Part shown: positions 28,501-34,190 of the stretch, piece after piece
Layout of the letters: every line of letters starts with the position of its first letter
How positions within the stretch are numbered: position 1 is the first letter of the stretch
Assembly (NCBI RefSeq): GCF_943193045.1
Contig: NZ_CALPCN010000008.1
Location: 16,377-80,376 of the forward strand
Direction of reading: 5' to 3'
Source of the DNA: Pumilibacter muris
Lineage (GTDB): Bacteria; Bacillota; Clostridia; Christensenellales; Pumilibacteraceae
Length of the DNA: 64,000 bases
Made by a program: the position numbers and the translations under genes
The notes under the pieces: model-generated
Seen by the model: the letters and a program-made list of their open reading frames with translations, nothing else
What the model was told of the DNA's origin: nothing
Databases searched by the model: none

Positions 28501-31266
28501 GGTTTGCCCTTCAGCCCAAGTATAGTTATTCGCATGCGCCGCGTTTATTGCGAGCGACACATTATACGTTCCCGCATGCTTAAATCCGCCCGCAGGTTCG
28601 CCCGTAACGTCGAGCACAGTGCCCGCCGTATCGGCATACGATAATCCGTCGTTATTCGAAGTGTTGGGGAAATTTTCTTTTTTAACGAAATCCGCAACAG
28701 TGTAGCTTTCGCCGCGCTTGTAGTCGGGCGCGTCGGTTTGCCCTTCCACACTGATTTCGCGCGGAAGAATAGTAACCGTTTTTGCGGCGCCGCGCGTAGT
28801 TTTGGATTGCATGTAAGCGGACGTCTCTTTTGTTACGACAATAACATAATAAGTACCCGCGTCTTTGGGCGGCGTTTCGTCAATCGCGTCATACGACGGC
28901 ATATTGTCGTAAGTCTTGCCGTCGTAATCGTAGTAATACAGCTTATATTCTATCGCAAGCGTTTTGTTTTCTATGTCGTCGAGCGCGCCCGCGTTGCGGT
29001 TCAAGGTGTATTCCATTCCCGCGATTTTGCCTTTAACTACGGGTTTAACAGAATCGTTGCCGTAATACCACGAAGCGCCGTTTTCGCCGTAATCCAAACT
29101 CACTTCGAACGTGCCTTTTGTTACGGTAACGGTGTAGCTCAAAATAAAGTCGGAGTTTCTGCTTACATAAACGGGTATGGAAGAAGTTGCCCATTGCCAT
29201 TCGGATTGAGCTTCGCTTTTAACCTGCAAGCGTATATGATAAGTGCCGCCCGCCGTAAAACTTACTTTTTGCGTGCTTTCGTCGAAAGATGCAAGAGGAT
29301 TTTCTCCTTCGTCAAGTCTGTCGCCTGCGGCGTTATAAACGCCGATAAATTCCGATTGCTCCGAGTTTAAACCGCTAAACGTAACGCCGCAACCGTTGCT
29401 GTATTCAAGGTCGGCTCTATCGAGCGTGGGAATAGAAAGAGAATCGCGGTTTATGATAAGATTTTCACCAACATAACCCTCTAACGGATATGTAGTTCCG
29501 ATTCCCGTATATTCCAACAACAAAACAACAAGTTTGACTTTTGAAGTAAGCCCCGTTTTGCTAATGTCTATCTCGTGCTCCGTAGTCTGTTCTTCGGCGT
29601 CATAAAACTTTGTGGTTAAGTAACCCGAGTCAACAAAATCAGAAAGCGAAGTAACGATAGGTACATCACGGGTAGTTCCCTCAGGTCTATAAGTTAGCGT
29701 AACCGTAAGCCCTGTGTAGTCAAAAGGCTTGTGCATTGTCTGTTGCGCAAAACTTCCGTTTATATCACTCGATACTCTCTTAGGCGTTGCGGGTCGAATA
29801 TTCTTAAAGGTTACTTCGGTAGTTATATTCGTAGCTATTTTGTTATCGCCATCGCCCGTATAATAACGTATTGTAACGGGTTTGTCGTAAGGCGACGTTG
29901 TTCCTATATCGGTTCCTTTGGGAGAAAGCGAACCCTCTACCTCATACTGACTTGTGGCAAGAGGCGACGAAGTTCCTTTTAATCCCGAATTATAGGTGGG
30001 AATAACGCAACCCACAAACATTTCCACGTTAAGCTGCGTGTAAGCGTAAAGCGAATCGGGTTGAGTCCAACTCTCCGAAACCTCGATAGCAACAACGGTC
30101 TGCTCCTCGAAAGGAAGAGTTACGGAAGCGTTTTTAACCGTGCCTTTTTGCCCCGTAACGGAAAAATTCAGAATGTTGGAACCTGCGGTAAAATTTCTGT
30201 TGTCGGTGTTCACAGCTTCGCCCGTTTGCGTGTTTACGCCGCCTTGCAAAGCTCCGTTGTCGTCAAATTTAAGCTCCAAAACGCGGCAAGAATTAGGATA
30301 ATGCGCAGTTATAACAAGTCCGTATTTGAAAACCTGTTCTTGTGTCATGCCCGCCACAAAGCCCGAATAGCCGTCGGGCTTCTTATAATATCCCGCACTG
30401 TCTTGCGTAAATTCGGGATTAACGCTAACCGACACGCTTTGCAATGTTGAAAACGTGGGGCGAATAGTAACCGTTCCGCTCGCGCCTCCGCACTCGGCAA
30501 CAAACGTAACCGTGATAATGTTGTCTGTATTGGCTGTTAAACTCGTTCCCGCAAAGCTAACGTTATAAAGTTCGCGGTTTAAAATCGGTTCCTCAACTTC
30601 ATGTTCGGTTCCGTCCTCTTCCGTTTTTTTATAAGTTCCGTAAACCTTTAAAACTTTTTTCAGAGTTTCGGGAGTATTGTCGTCGGAAATAGTTTGAGTA
30701 ACGGGAGCCACTCGAAGCTTGGTGTATTGAATAAGCGCGTCGCGTTTAACAACAGTAACGGCGGGCACGGAAGCGCTTACGCTTGCCCCGCACTGCACAG
30801 TAATCGAACCGACTTCAACGTAATCGTTGCTGTTTAAAGTGGGAAACAGTTCGCTGTTTATAGTGTACGAATCGGCGTAAGCAATACCGTCGATTGCAAC
30901 AGTATATTCTTCGGGTTCAAGCACAAATTCTTCTTCGCCCACAGTGCCTTTAACAATTAAGTTTTGCTTAAAGCCTTTAACCGTTGTAAAATCGGCGTAT
31001 ATTATGGGCAACGCAGTTTCGGTGCCGTTTAATTCAACCGAAAGAGCGGTGTAAGCTCGTTGCGGCTTTGCAACGGCAGGTTCAGAAGTTCCCCCTCCCG
31101 CAGATTCGGCATCTGAAGTTATTTGACCGTGCAGATTGTCGGCATATGCGTTTCCGTTATTCAGCGACGGAAGCATCACGCCTACGCTAAGCAATACGCA
31201 ACCCAAAACGGCGCAAAAAGCCATAGCCATTTTCCGCTTTAACGAAAGGTTACACAAACGTCTCAT
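16564..31266 (-). CDS. giant MBG-repeat cell-surface protein, 4,900 residues
   Basis: A predicted secreted, membrane-anchored surface protein, probably a stalk or adhesin. The start is ATG 31266, which has AAGGAG seven bases away; the ATG two codons upstream is too close. Residues 1-45 form a signal peptide ending near NAYADN. Residues about 60-760 look like bacterial Ig-type domains. From about 770 to 4,820 there are roughly 39 MBG-like units of 80-110 residues, each opening with a (V/T/I)Y(D/G/N/T)G motif such as IYDGSAH or VYGE and containing DAGTY/NAGEY and NY(E/T)W. A single C-terminal membrane helix (about 4,835-4,860) is followed by KKKKR and a 45-residue tail. There is no LPxTG. The family includes mucin-binding adhesins by name, but the ligand is unknown. 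The first partner is the coupled 766-residue gene. Confidence 0.88.
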   Translation of the reverse strand: MRRLCNLSLKRKMAMAFCAVLGCVLLSVGVMLPSLNNGNAYADNLHGQITSDAESAGGGTSEPAVAKPQRAYTALSVELNGTETALPIIYADFTTVKGFKQNLIVKGTVGEEEFVLEPEEYTVAIDGIAYADSYTINSELFPTLNSNDYVEVGSITVQCGASVSASVPAVTVVKRDALIQYTKLRVAPVTQTISDDNTPETLKKVLKVYGTYKKTEEDGTEHEVEEPILNRELYNVSFAGTSLTANTDNIITVTFVAECGGASGTVTIRPTFSTLQSVSVSVNPEFTQDSAGYYKKPDGYSGFVAGMTQEQVFKYGLVITAHYPNSCRVLELKFDDNGALQGGVNTQTGEAVNTDNRNFTAGSNILNFSVTGQKGTVKNASVTLPFEEQTVVAIEVSESWTQPDSLYAYTQLNVEMFVGCVIPTYNSGLKGTSSPLATSQYEVEGSLSPKGTDIGTTSPYDKPVTIRYYTGDGDNKIATNITTEVTFKNIRPATPKRVSSDINGSFAQQTMHKPFDYTGLTVTLTYRPEGTTRDVPIVTSLSDFVDSGYLTTKFYDAEEQTTEHEIDISKTGLTSKVKLVVLLLEYTGIGTTYPLEGYVGENLIINRDSLSIPTLDRADLEYSNGCGVTFSGLNSEQSEFIGVYNAAGDRLDEGENPLASFDESTQKVSFTAGGTYHIRLQVKSEAQSEWQWATSSIPVYVSRNSDFILSYTVTVTKGTFEVSLDYGENGASWYYGNDSVKPVVKGKIAGMEYTLNRNAGALDDIENKTLAIEYKLYYYDYDGKTYDNMPSYDAIDETPPKDAGTYYVIVVTKETSAYMQSKTTRGAAKTVTILPREISVEGQTDAPDYKRGESYTVADFVKKENFPNTSNNDGLSYADTAGTVLDVTGEPAGGFKHAGTYNVSLAINAAHANNYTWAEGQTVTAGKVSVEFVINKLSLSFDMTSASFYYGENKELADFGFYAINKKLGNGGSEYVNVKNAPTAYYKADSNGKPSATEETRAFNEWDAGTYFAKFETELQPDAGTFGELDENGEPIDYNLPIAYAQITVNKAQIAVVAIDAPLNAVYSGSAHTITLRNWNSVLVNGDKTKTGGEFLSVAVSGVRFDGATAISASDIIIDATAGTVQIKEAGSYTVTITVNASYASNYEWSVAQSDDKIELAEYEIAKKALAQLVASGDLGKYNGTQHAVTVGGAGFDTSAMRISAIAGKTLDGKNTAITVTLPESGNAFGVTEAGTYTVTVELTDKNNYEWLADGEESNHTADLSLTYTLERQEIQFAWDQTNFIYDGSAHAPKPVATAGTVTETEVSAGTLTLSAKVYANEDCTSGEAESVTAAGTYYVKLTYGGTGAANFCAEPISGYVKPFTVTSAGLEAIEFKSPSEFGAAITVSGNTITVTYKAAEYLFGDFVKNWEANYMAGSDCKLIVQITYSGNTAAMRNVVSGGYKVLIKPDENYEWKDASEGNKKQEFEYTVIIDPLTIELEWRDDSFIYDGSAHKPTAEIKGLATADVGKVEVNVGKIVETADGAGVNAGRWTAEATGFIGDYIANYALPSAAADKQHTFTVKKKEIIAPTSVTDGGTFNGSTQTLNFEVSGSDWNTWLGALPEDGVSVTVSGKNAWLNNAAVSGASLAIESGVFSYTNAGTYTVTFTLADSNNYCWSGDGKAEDFAFVGNYEYEAAAITVQRMQLTAPALGEYRALQIDETGAERKPDNAFSGSVTVGTHTVAYNVEYGVVNDDGTYATAGGTFNVRRQYYAKLTVNADNEYNYEWIENVADQAGSALEPVNNKYGTIVYNETDGVAVYLHWAITKQLLALNVTMNGYTFGENGFGGTARELTGEFKAGDLTAENSTQLQIDGIESLANLDKTENYAITVLFKDSSGNVVTDLENGLPWAAGTYTVNVNITFRANGGKESDYQDRSFVVENFVVAKRAVAFAWSDTEATYDGNGHIATATVTNAPDRSAAGDASVPELTVTLSDGGYAVDTFGKPINVKTDTHGNAIPYNVKVTAVSDADNYTFDGVNVSGELLIKKFTVFVTGTSVNNHVYGESVTATEKAWTFTGGFDQTTLPNTWSNEYVVVQILDLGNNEVTSSSTVGNNYRVVPKINNTDNYELSVTEGAFAIVKREITVTVKSGVELESVYYADLLTFDRNVYSVKLDSTNVATGAPALANGVPDSLVFELHVVDASGNAAAKGSPAGNNYLVTLKDISSVSGYLGGNYTVNFTALPYEITNAEITAISATGHSDTYDATAYNALSTKSAKTVDDSEVEWWVAEVDSADKTENLPETLVWKKYSEVELKKDAGEWHYFVKVIAANHNTAFYKEDGKFATVTVKIEKAVLSVSANLEIFFGEIAPESYNASGYLMNISGLIAGGMYTVTDFKGQDETAFKNNAEEFGLKGTFSYTAKKNGVQYVAGGEVGEYTFEFNFDLLVSKNYTFGNGGGTLTVKELPLNVQIENKDSVYNAELKELTASVTTSAKSVYNGAVVEIYHKDDLSEIFTLSSDASMPFTDSVTGANATTNKVGKYAIVAANGAFAAGYAITYTGSWSGGEQSGKAGVYEITPASLALNGNITAYGETTPEKYDENEHEVLIFGESEGFNAGDAAKTVDGSSYSVFYYVSKTKGETVNWGENGNGDGVLGTMPELSNAGIYYVHCRIEAQNHNAQEFEKTVQIDNANNEFKTPFAFEKANVVFGDIDAISASAWTYGKYDAAFNPDGYNNASGSHRVVKPELLFTRELPAINVTLEYFASAGATGETVDATTVTENFNDWFESVFNAGNFNAGFYKLTFTVDGTENYTAATSVRVFEVSKKSVTVKVDDATTVYGEEPVYSVVADGLVTNGTTAETLGQFNVTPEFTDDYAVGHGSGSVKEGGYTANISDASQSAYVSAMSNYSVTFETGTLTVTPRPVTIQIQNKSNHFDLLGEWNGASYTEETPEALTFSVTSGTIYVGDLKDGAQIEAGTEYVFDEVQKVFSLVTDAFKHEECEFSNRTNSAADYAISLVFASGYASDYALTWQDATFTIQKAALSMNITGPYKDAECTDKYTTSDATTYDGIGKHFKATAYGNDSITFEPQYYAAADQNTPLAGAPVNAGSYVVVFRSNNPNYVSGAQSVPHSIYPRTLTVTGSVENAQPDKANSGSALAAAHYYNGAAYSVSYVFDNIVNNENVTYSVSYTDKKGKAVNSPINEGEYTVHIALDAEWTNYSLNKTSEKFKVSKTVVVNPVASSAVKVTYGGSDNDFTVASYNGWTDFAGNKVLTQSVSLAEIVANNGGTSRLTYNTAVPDFGVGGSYMQVGEYMLTAKNAGLYTVKISLTDAANYEFADSSKTYFEFTFTVERGRLSVYANKNITVQYGAPFAADGARVKNVGVTYGIEGVSDADVAAKIATEKGNSDFIDSGLTFTASDYNNALGTADAVLDKTFGVKPSGIIAYNYNVIFNDGTVKVVEREIFVTAFGANNGVSEATRNYTGEADHESTLNNALKTLSTLNKFFGVDTSADESGKNYGSKAFGMSGDTIESLGLKFEFGNPTDAETYFMDALCENRNYKVSFVNSSGNTLDGENRPTYVIKKLALTVKAGSVIENEFAQRVSVVYGEDATKLYTVRYSGWLTGEGDEFGAGALKSGTVSGQIVYASKLNGTGKQYVAYDGHVGESYTVSASGLTFTNYDVTYVSCALAITPRYITATTFDREYTEDEIGGAVDYHGGEYGAEHDARIEFFGVGNSSDEFAPKFERSYSTAATDANSVGAAPTKAGDYTVTVSIKTNGIGADNRDYLFKSDADEYVTEGGINKFVSATARGDALTLKYGVTQKEIRNVRWSGNSEGNAPTYNQDEPEQTNTLAGYIKAIMDIASFTLGSDTSAPADVREDKVTVNADSVVISVYSSGTFTIGLKFNQNAARNYKWPEGVDNIYFEFRVTASRAEIIDFTIKSWTYNEYDASVNTPTAKLTDGIQGEITFTYAWVGKDSPITEFPEEGTIVENTSAFLTGLSFTGVVPVNAGYYVVRAYFAGNADFTNRSAYYLFRVSSAQITAPELDLNPSGYEYTGSVLSVSVLNYLPVCMRVSAGTQGLNVSYDGTLSAVDAKQYSVTFGLINPDGFDNYIWKTGTALDADKNVTLVWTIGKASNALTWNDNNVQTVYGTPYANKLTATAKFGGAITYYYANQKDFASVSAVTSWSETAPKNAGDYWIKVESSSGDNFNSANNVTGTLKINKATLYATPSGNAEYGETYSQSTASFECVISGTFYYDNETVSSVLGNLNGIKFLQGSIPEQPVVKDGGYDFMLETKPGTDIVKGLSAANYVVMAQVGKFTVSPKTVRVWVHGASSFYGDEINESDVSYNLNINDKLAYTDDLASLGLTAKVNAKQGDNAGEYEITATASNKNYSVSFSADKYVIKPLEIRIAIKQDGATYTGERNILPNASVTNVYRADTGADITDSVTGANFSFVYSGVSNDGEWEHLGGNTSSESPYLAGTYTVTAESSLSGNYKLMGSTGIAFTIEKKEIDAQTEINVESKTYTGGKLTSNLTDNELYTVVEHIGDCVDAGTYKVKLQINNFHNVKWAGISVDTCELDFVILPAANGLKNGTALSIGGWTYGQYNAAVNLPTAETVFGEESAYVFEYSDSANGKWTTSVPVNAGTHYVRLTVAGTKNYNGFVSEPVSFEIQKATLAAPQLTLNETNTSFTGSELQSVVSGFDSAVMGLEYDGNSKVLGSNVTVSALNAGEYTVKFILKDKTNYRWADGVQTDENGNAVRGWTVARMKVARPKANGKNYVVNGKTLVYIPDGFDDAIMKITNNRYSYGGDFTAEITLADTANYEWEDGTTDVVYIKWHIVGGKTVFVVVVSVLSGLSAVAAGVVVAQVVLHKKKKRVQAEAENSEKTGGGDGGNSPSDGTSATQANAQGGTVA

Positions 31267-31497
31267 TACCATACTCCTTCCCGCTTTTCCGATGCGCGAG
31301 TTCGCGCATAAAAAAGAGGCTCAACCGATTGCAACAACACCGTCAGTTTATTAAATTAGTCACAATATGCAGGTAAGTTTAAGCAAAACGCAAAACCCGT
31401 GTATGCGTTTTAGCGCTAAACCTCAATTAAAATCGCAAACGTGCGCGCATTTTTTATCGCGCAAGACAAATATAGTTGCGTCTAATTACTCGGCAAT
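31267..31497 (-). other. long 5' leader of the giant surface-protein gene
   Basis: About 225 transcribed bases precede the start codon. The leader holds a perfect hairpin with eight-base arms (31292-31309) beginning 26 bases upstream of the ATG, and a perfect 12-base palindrome TTTAGCGCTAAA (31409-31420). I do not recognise a known riboswitch class. No gene is seen in this stretch. Confidence 0.45.
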
Positions 31498-31527
31498 ATT
31501 TTATCACACATTGCACATATATGTCAA
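31498..31527 (-). promoter_or_regulatory. promoter of the giant surface-protein gene
   Basis: On the minus strand a perfect TTGACA (31527-31522), an 18-base spacer and TAAAAT (31503-31498). Transcription would start near 31491. The promoter lies just downstream of the terminator of the preceding glycoside hydrolase gene, so the surface-protein operon is independent. Confidence 0.8.
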
Positions 31528-31542
31528 GAACTATATTAAAAA

Positions 31543-31573
31543 TATACGCGCAAACACAGAGTTTGCGCGTATA
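31543..31573 (-). terminator. terminator of the GH95-like gene
   Basis: A perfect 13-base inverted repeat (TATACGCGCAAAC at 31543-31555 and its complement at 31561-31573) has a five-base loop. On the minus strand it is followed by TTTTT. It lies 53 bases after the stop of the glycoside hydrolase gene. Confidence 0.9.
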
Positions 31574-31625
31574 AAACAAGCGTTTTTACCTTTGGAAATT
31601 TTTTGAAAGGATAGCCTAACGGATT

Positions 31626-34025
31626 TTATAATCTTATCTCTATCGCAGCAACTTTGCCTGCCACAAGCGACAACCCCGTAACAAACCCTGCTTCGTAGTC
31701 TATTTTTTCGGAAGTGTTCTTGGTTATAAAACGCTTTGTGCCTTCGGGCAAACGGATATTTACGTTCGTTGCGCGGCGGGATTTGAGTTTAACAAGCACA
31801 ACTCCCTTTCTCTTATCCCACGAAAGCGACGAAACCTCAACGCCGGTGCGGGTTTGCAATCCGCTTATTTCGCCCTTAGGAAGCGACGACGGAAGCGCGG
31901 GCAACAGACGAACGCATTTCGAATCGGACTGAACGAGCATTTCCTGCAAAGCGCCCGTAACGCCCATATTGCTTTCTATCGTGTATTGCGCCCAGTTTCC
32001 GTTGTTTGCAACACCCATTCCGCGCCAGTCGGTGGCGGAGAACACAAGGTTGCCCATTGTCATGTTGCGAACAATAGTGCTTATAATATCAAGCGCCGTG
32101 TCGCCGTCGCCCATTCGGGCGAACACCGACGCATAGCGCGCAAGGCTCATACTCGTGTGTTCCGCATTCGCTCCCGCAATTTTCTTTTTAGCCGCAAGAG
32201 AAAACGCGCGCATAAGTTCGGGATTTTCGGGCGTAACTTCGCAACCGGGATAAACGGGATAAAACATTGAAACCGACGAGGAAGCGTAATTGTCGGCAAA
32301 AGCTTCGTCGGCATATTCGCGCACAGTTCCGTCGTCGTTAATTTTGTAGTCGGGTATGCGGGTAAGCATATCTTTCCATTTGGGAATTTCCGATTTATTC
32401 ATTGCCGCATGTTCGCTTCCTTCCACAAGGTTTGTTAAAAGTTCTTTCGCAACAGCGAAATCTATTGTGGAATTGCGCGCTATTTCAAGCGAATCGACGC
32501 CTCCGTTCGAGTAGTTCGCGGGAGTCGTGTCCGGAGAATAAGACGGGCAACTTTCGTATTTGGAATCGGAATCGAGTTTAAAGAAATTTTCATAAAACAG
32601 CGCAACTTCTTTCATAAAAGGCAGAGCGCGCGTTTTAAGAAATTTAATATCGTCGGTGAAAAGATAATAATCGTAAAACAGTTGGGCTATCCACCCCGCA
32701 ACCGCCGTAAAATGAATAACCTTGCTGTCTATCATGCCGAGCACGCCGGTGCCGTGCGCCATAACCGACGGAATAAATATTCCCCTGCATCCGTAAAGAC
32801 GCGACGCGTTCTTTTTAAGGTCGTCGAGTACGCTTTCGTAATAGGTGAAAACGCTTTGCATTTGGTCGGCAAGATTGCCCGCAAGAACGTGGCAATATGT
32901 GCTTTGCAAACTGCCCGACGCGTTAATTTGACTGCCGGGTGCTTTAAAATCGCCGCACCAAAGCCCGTAAGGCGGCAAAGGGTGCGAAGCGTCGGAAGAG
33001 CCGCACAGCATAAGGTATCTGCCGTATGCCCACAGTTTTTCAAGCAAAGCAAGGCTCGCGTCGCCGTCCACAAAAGCATTTCTCACAAGTTCGTCGGCGG
33101 CAACGTCGCGCTCTTCGGCGTCGAGGTCGAGTTCGGCGCTGTTAAACAAACGGTTGTGCAAAGGCGTGTGCTCTTTCAAAAGTTTTTCGTAAGTGGATTT
33201 AACCGCTTTCAACGATTCGCGGATTGCTTTCCATTCTTTTTCGCGCTGGCTCTCCACGAACGGACGAATCAAAACGAGAATTTTTTCGGCGCCGCGAATG
33301 GTTATTCCCTTTCCGTCAACAATCTGCTCGCCGCCGAAATGGTTTATAAAGCCCACCGCGCCGAAATCCGCGCCCGAATCGCTACGCGAAGAAAAACACA
33401 TAAAATACTTTTCGTATTTCACGTTCACGCCGTCGGGCAATTTCGAAACCGCGTCGGGAGTGCGAACGTTGAACTTATCGTGAACGTCGAGCGAGAACGT
33501 AACGTCTATCGCCTTTCCGCCCGTGCGGGTAATTTCATACACAATAGTGTTGGGAAGAGCGCGCGACACAAACATAGAACGGTCGTAACGCGTGGCGCCG
33601 TCTTTAAAAGAGACGGTTATTTCCCCGTTTTCCATATTTAAAACGCGGCTGTACTCTTTTGCGGCTCTATCAAGCTTCATGTCAACGTGAAAATCGCAAA
33701 CGGGAAGCGGATATGCCAAAAGCGGACGATAGTTTTTGCTAATCAAAGAATCGCGGAGCACATTTTCGGCTTCGCGCGCTTCCGCGTCGTCCATTTTTTT
33801 GCGAACGTCTTTAATCTTGTCGGCAACGTCTTGCAAAACGCCGACATGCCCCTGCCACCAGTTGTCGCAGTGATTTATCATAATAACTTCGTTTGCCGCG
33901 CCGCCGTATACCGCCGCGCCGATTACACCGTTTCCCGCAGGAAGAGCCTCGCGCCAAGTGGAACCCCACCAACTCGCGGGCATAGTGAATCGAAGTGCGT
34001 TTTTCGGTTTGCGAATCGTTGCCAT
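31626..34025 (-). CDS. GH95-like glycoside hydrolase with altered active-site residues
   Basis: This 799-residue protein follows the GH95 (alpha-L-fucosidase/galactosidase) plan. The N-terminal beta domain opens with WREALPAGNGVIGAAVYGG (24-42), a helical barrel runs from about 290 to 690, and the C-terminal part reads LLPALPSSLPKGEISGL. No signal peptide is seen, so it is probably cytoplasmic. Matching conserved positions by eye, the catalytic asparagines (N-x-N in INLQMNYW-type motifs) are Ser370 and Ser372, the acid glutamate (SPE) is Asp499 in SYSPD, and the aspartate of QIDGNFGG is Glu in YTIESNMG. It may therefore have another substrate or no hydrolase activity. The start is ATG 34025 with AGAGGA upstream; a TTG further up has no support. 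Confidence 0.8.
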   Translation of the reverse strand: MATIRKPKNALRFTMPASWWGSTWREALPAGNGVIGAAVYGGAANEVIMINHCDNWWQGHVGVLQDVADKIKDVRKKMDDAEAREAENVLRDSLISKNYRPLLAYPLPVCDFHVDMKLDRAAKEYSRVLNMENGEITVSFKDGATRYDRSMFVSRALPNTIVYEITRTGGKAIDVTFSLDVHDKFNVRTPDAVSKLPDGVNVKYEKYFMCFSSRSDSGADFGAVGFINHFGGEQIVDGKGITIRGAEKILVLIRPFVESQREKEWKAIRESLKAVKSTYEKLLKEHTPLHNRLFNSAELDLDAEERDVAADELVRNAFVDGDASLALLEKLWAYGRYLMLCGSSDASHPLPPYGLWCGDFKAPGSQINASGSLQSTYCHVLAGNLADQMQSVFTYYESVLDDLKKNASRLYGCRGIFIPSVMAHGTGVLGMIDSKVIHFTAVAGWIAQLFYDYYLFTDDIKFLKTRALPFMKEVALFYENFFKLDSDSKYESCPSYSPDTTPANYSNGGVDSLEIARNSTIDFAVAKELLTNLVEGSEHAAMNKSEIPKWKDMLTRIPDYKINDDGTVREYADEAFADNYASSSVSMFYPVYPGCEVTPENPELMRAFSLAAKKKIAGANAEHTSMSLARYASVFARMGDGDTALDIISTIVRNMTMGNLVFSATDWRGMGVANNGNWAQYTIESNMGVTGALQEMLVQSDSKCVRLLPALPSSLPKGEISGLQTRTGVEVSSLSWDKRKGVVLVKLKSRRATNVNIRLPEGTKRFITKNTSEKIDYEAGFVTGLSLVAGKVAAIEIRL

Positions 34026-34080
34026 AAATATCAATCCTCTGCTGTTTTTTCGGTTGCGGAGCAACCGTTGCCACTGTAAT

Positions 34081-34110
34081 ATTATACCACAATATTATAA
34101 ATTTTGTCTA
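34081..34110 (-). promoter_or_regulatory. promoter of the GH95-like gene
   Basis: On the minus strand TAGACA (34110-34105), an 18-base spacer and a perfect TATAAT (34086-34081). The short leader contains a hairpin with seven-base arms CGGTTGC and GCAACCG (34051-34067) before the ribosome binding site. Confidence 0.7.
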
Positions 34111-34127
34111 CTGTAAACAGTTAGTAA

Positions 34128-34167
34128 AAGAGGCAAAAACGGGATTTTTTGCCCGTTTTCGCCTCTT
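34128..34167 (-). terminator. terminator of the M28-like membrane protein gene
   Basis: Sixteen-base arms with one mismatch (34128-34143 and 34152-34167) enclose an eight-base loop and are followed on the minus strand by TTTT. It lies 23 bases after the stop of the 34191-36779 gene and before the GH95 promoter. Confidence 0.85.
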
Positions 34168-34190
34168 AAACCGTTTTTTTGCGTTCTGTT

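Noticed and set aside
17764..30450. Long open frames on the plus strand opposite the 4,900-residue gene (for example 21394-23640 and 25033-26808)
   Set aside because: They have no ribosome binding sites, show unnatural R-, V- and Y-rich compositions, and lie antisense to a repeat protein with clear coding character. They follow from the codon bias of the real gene.
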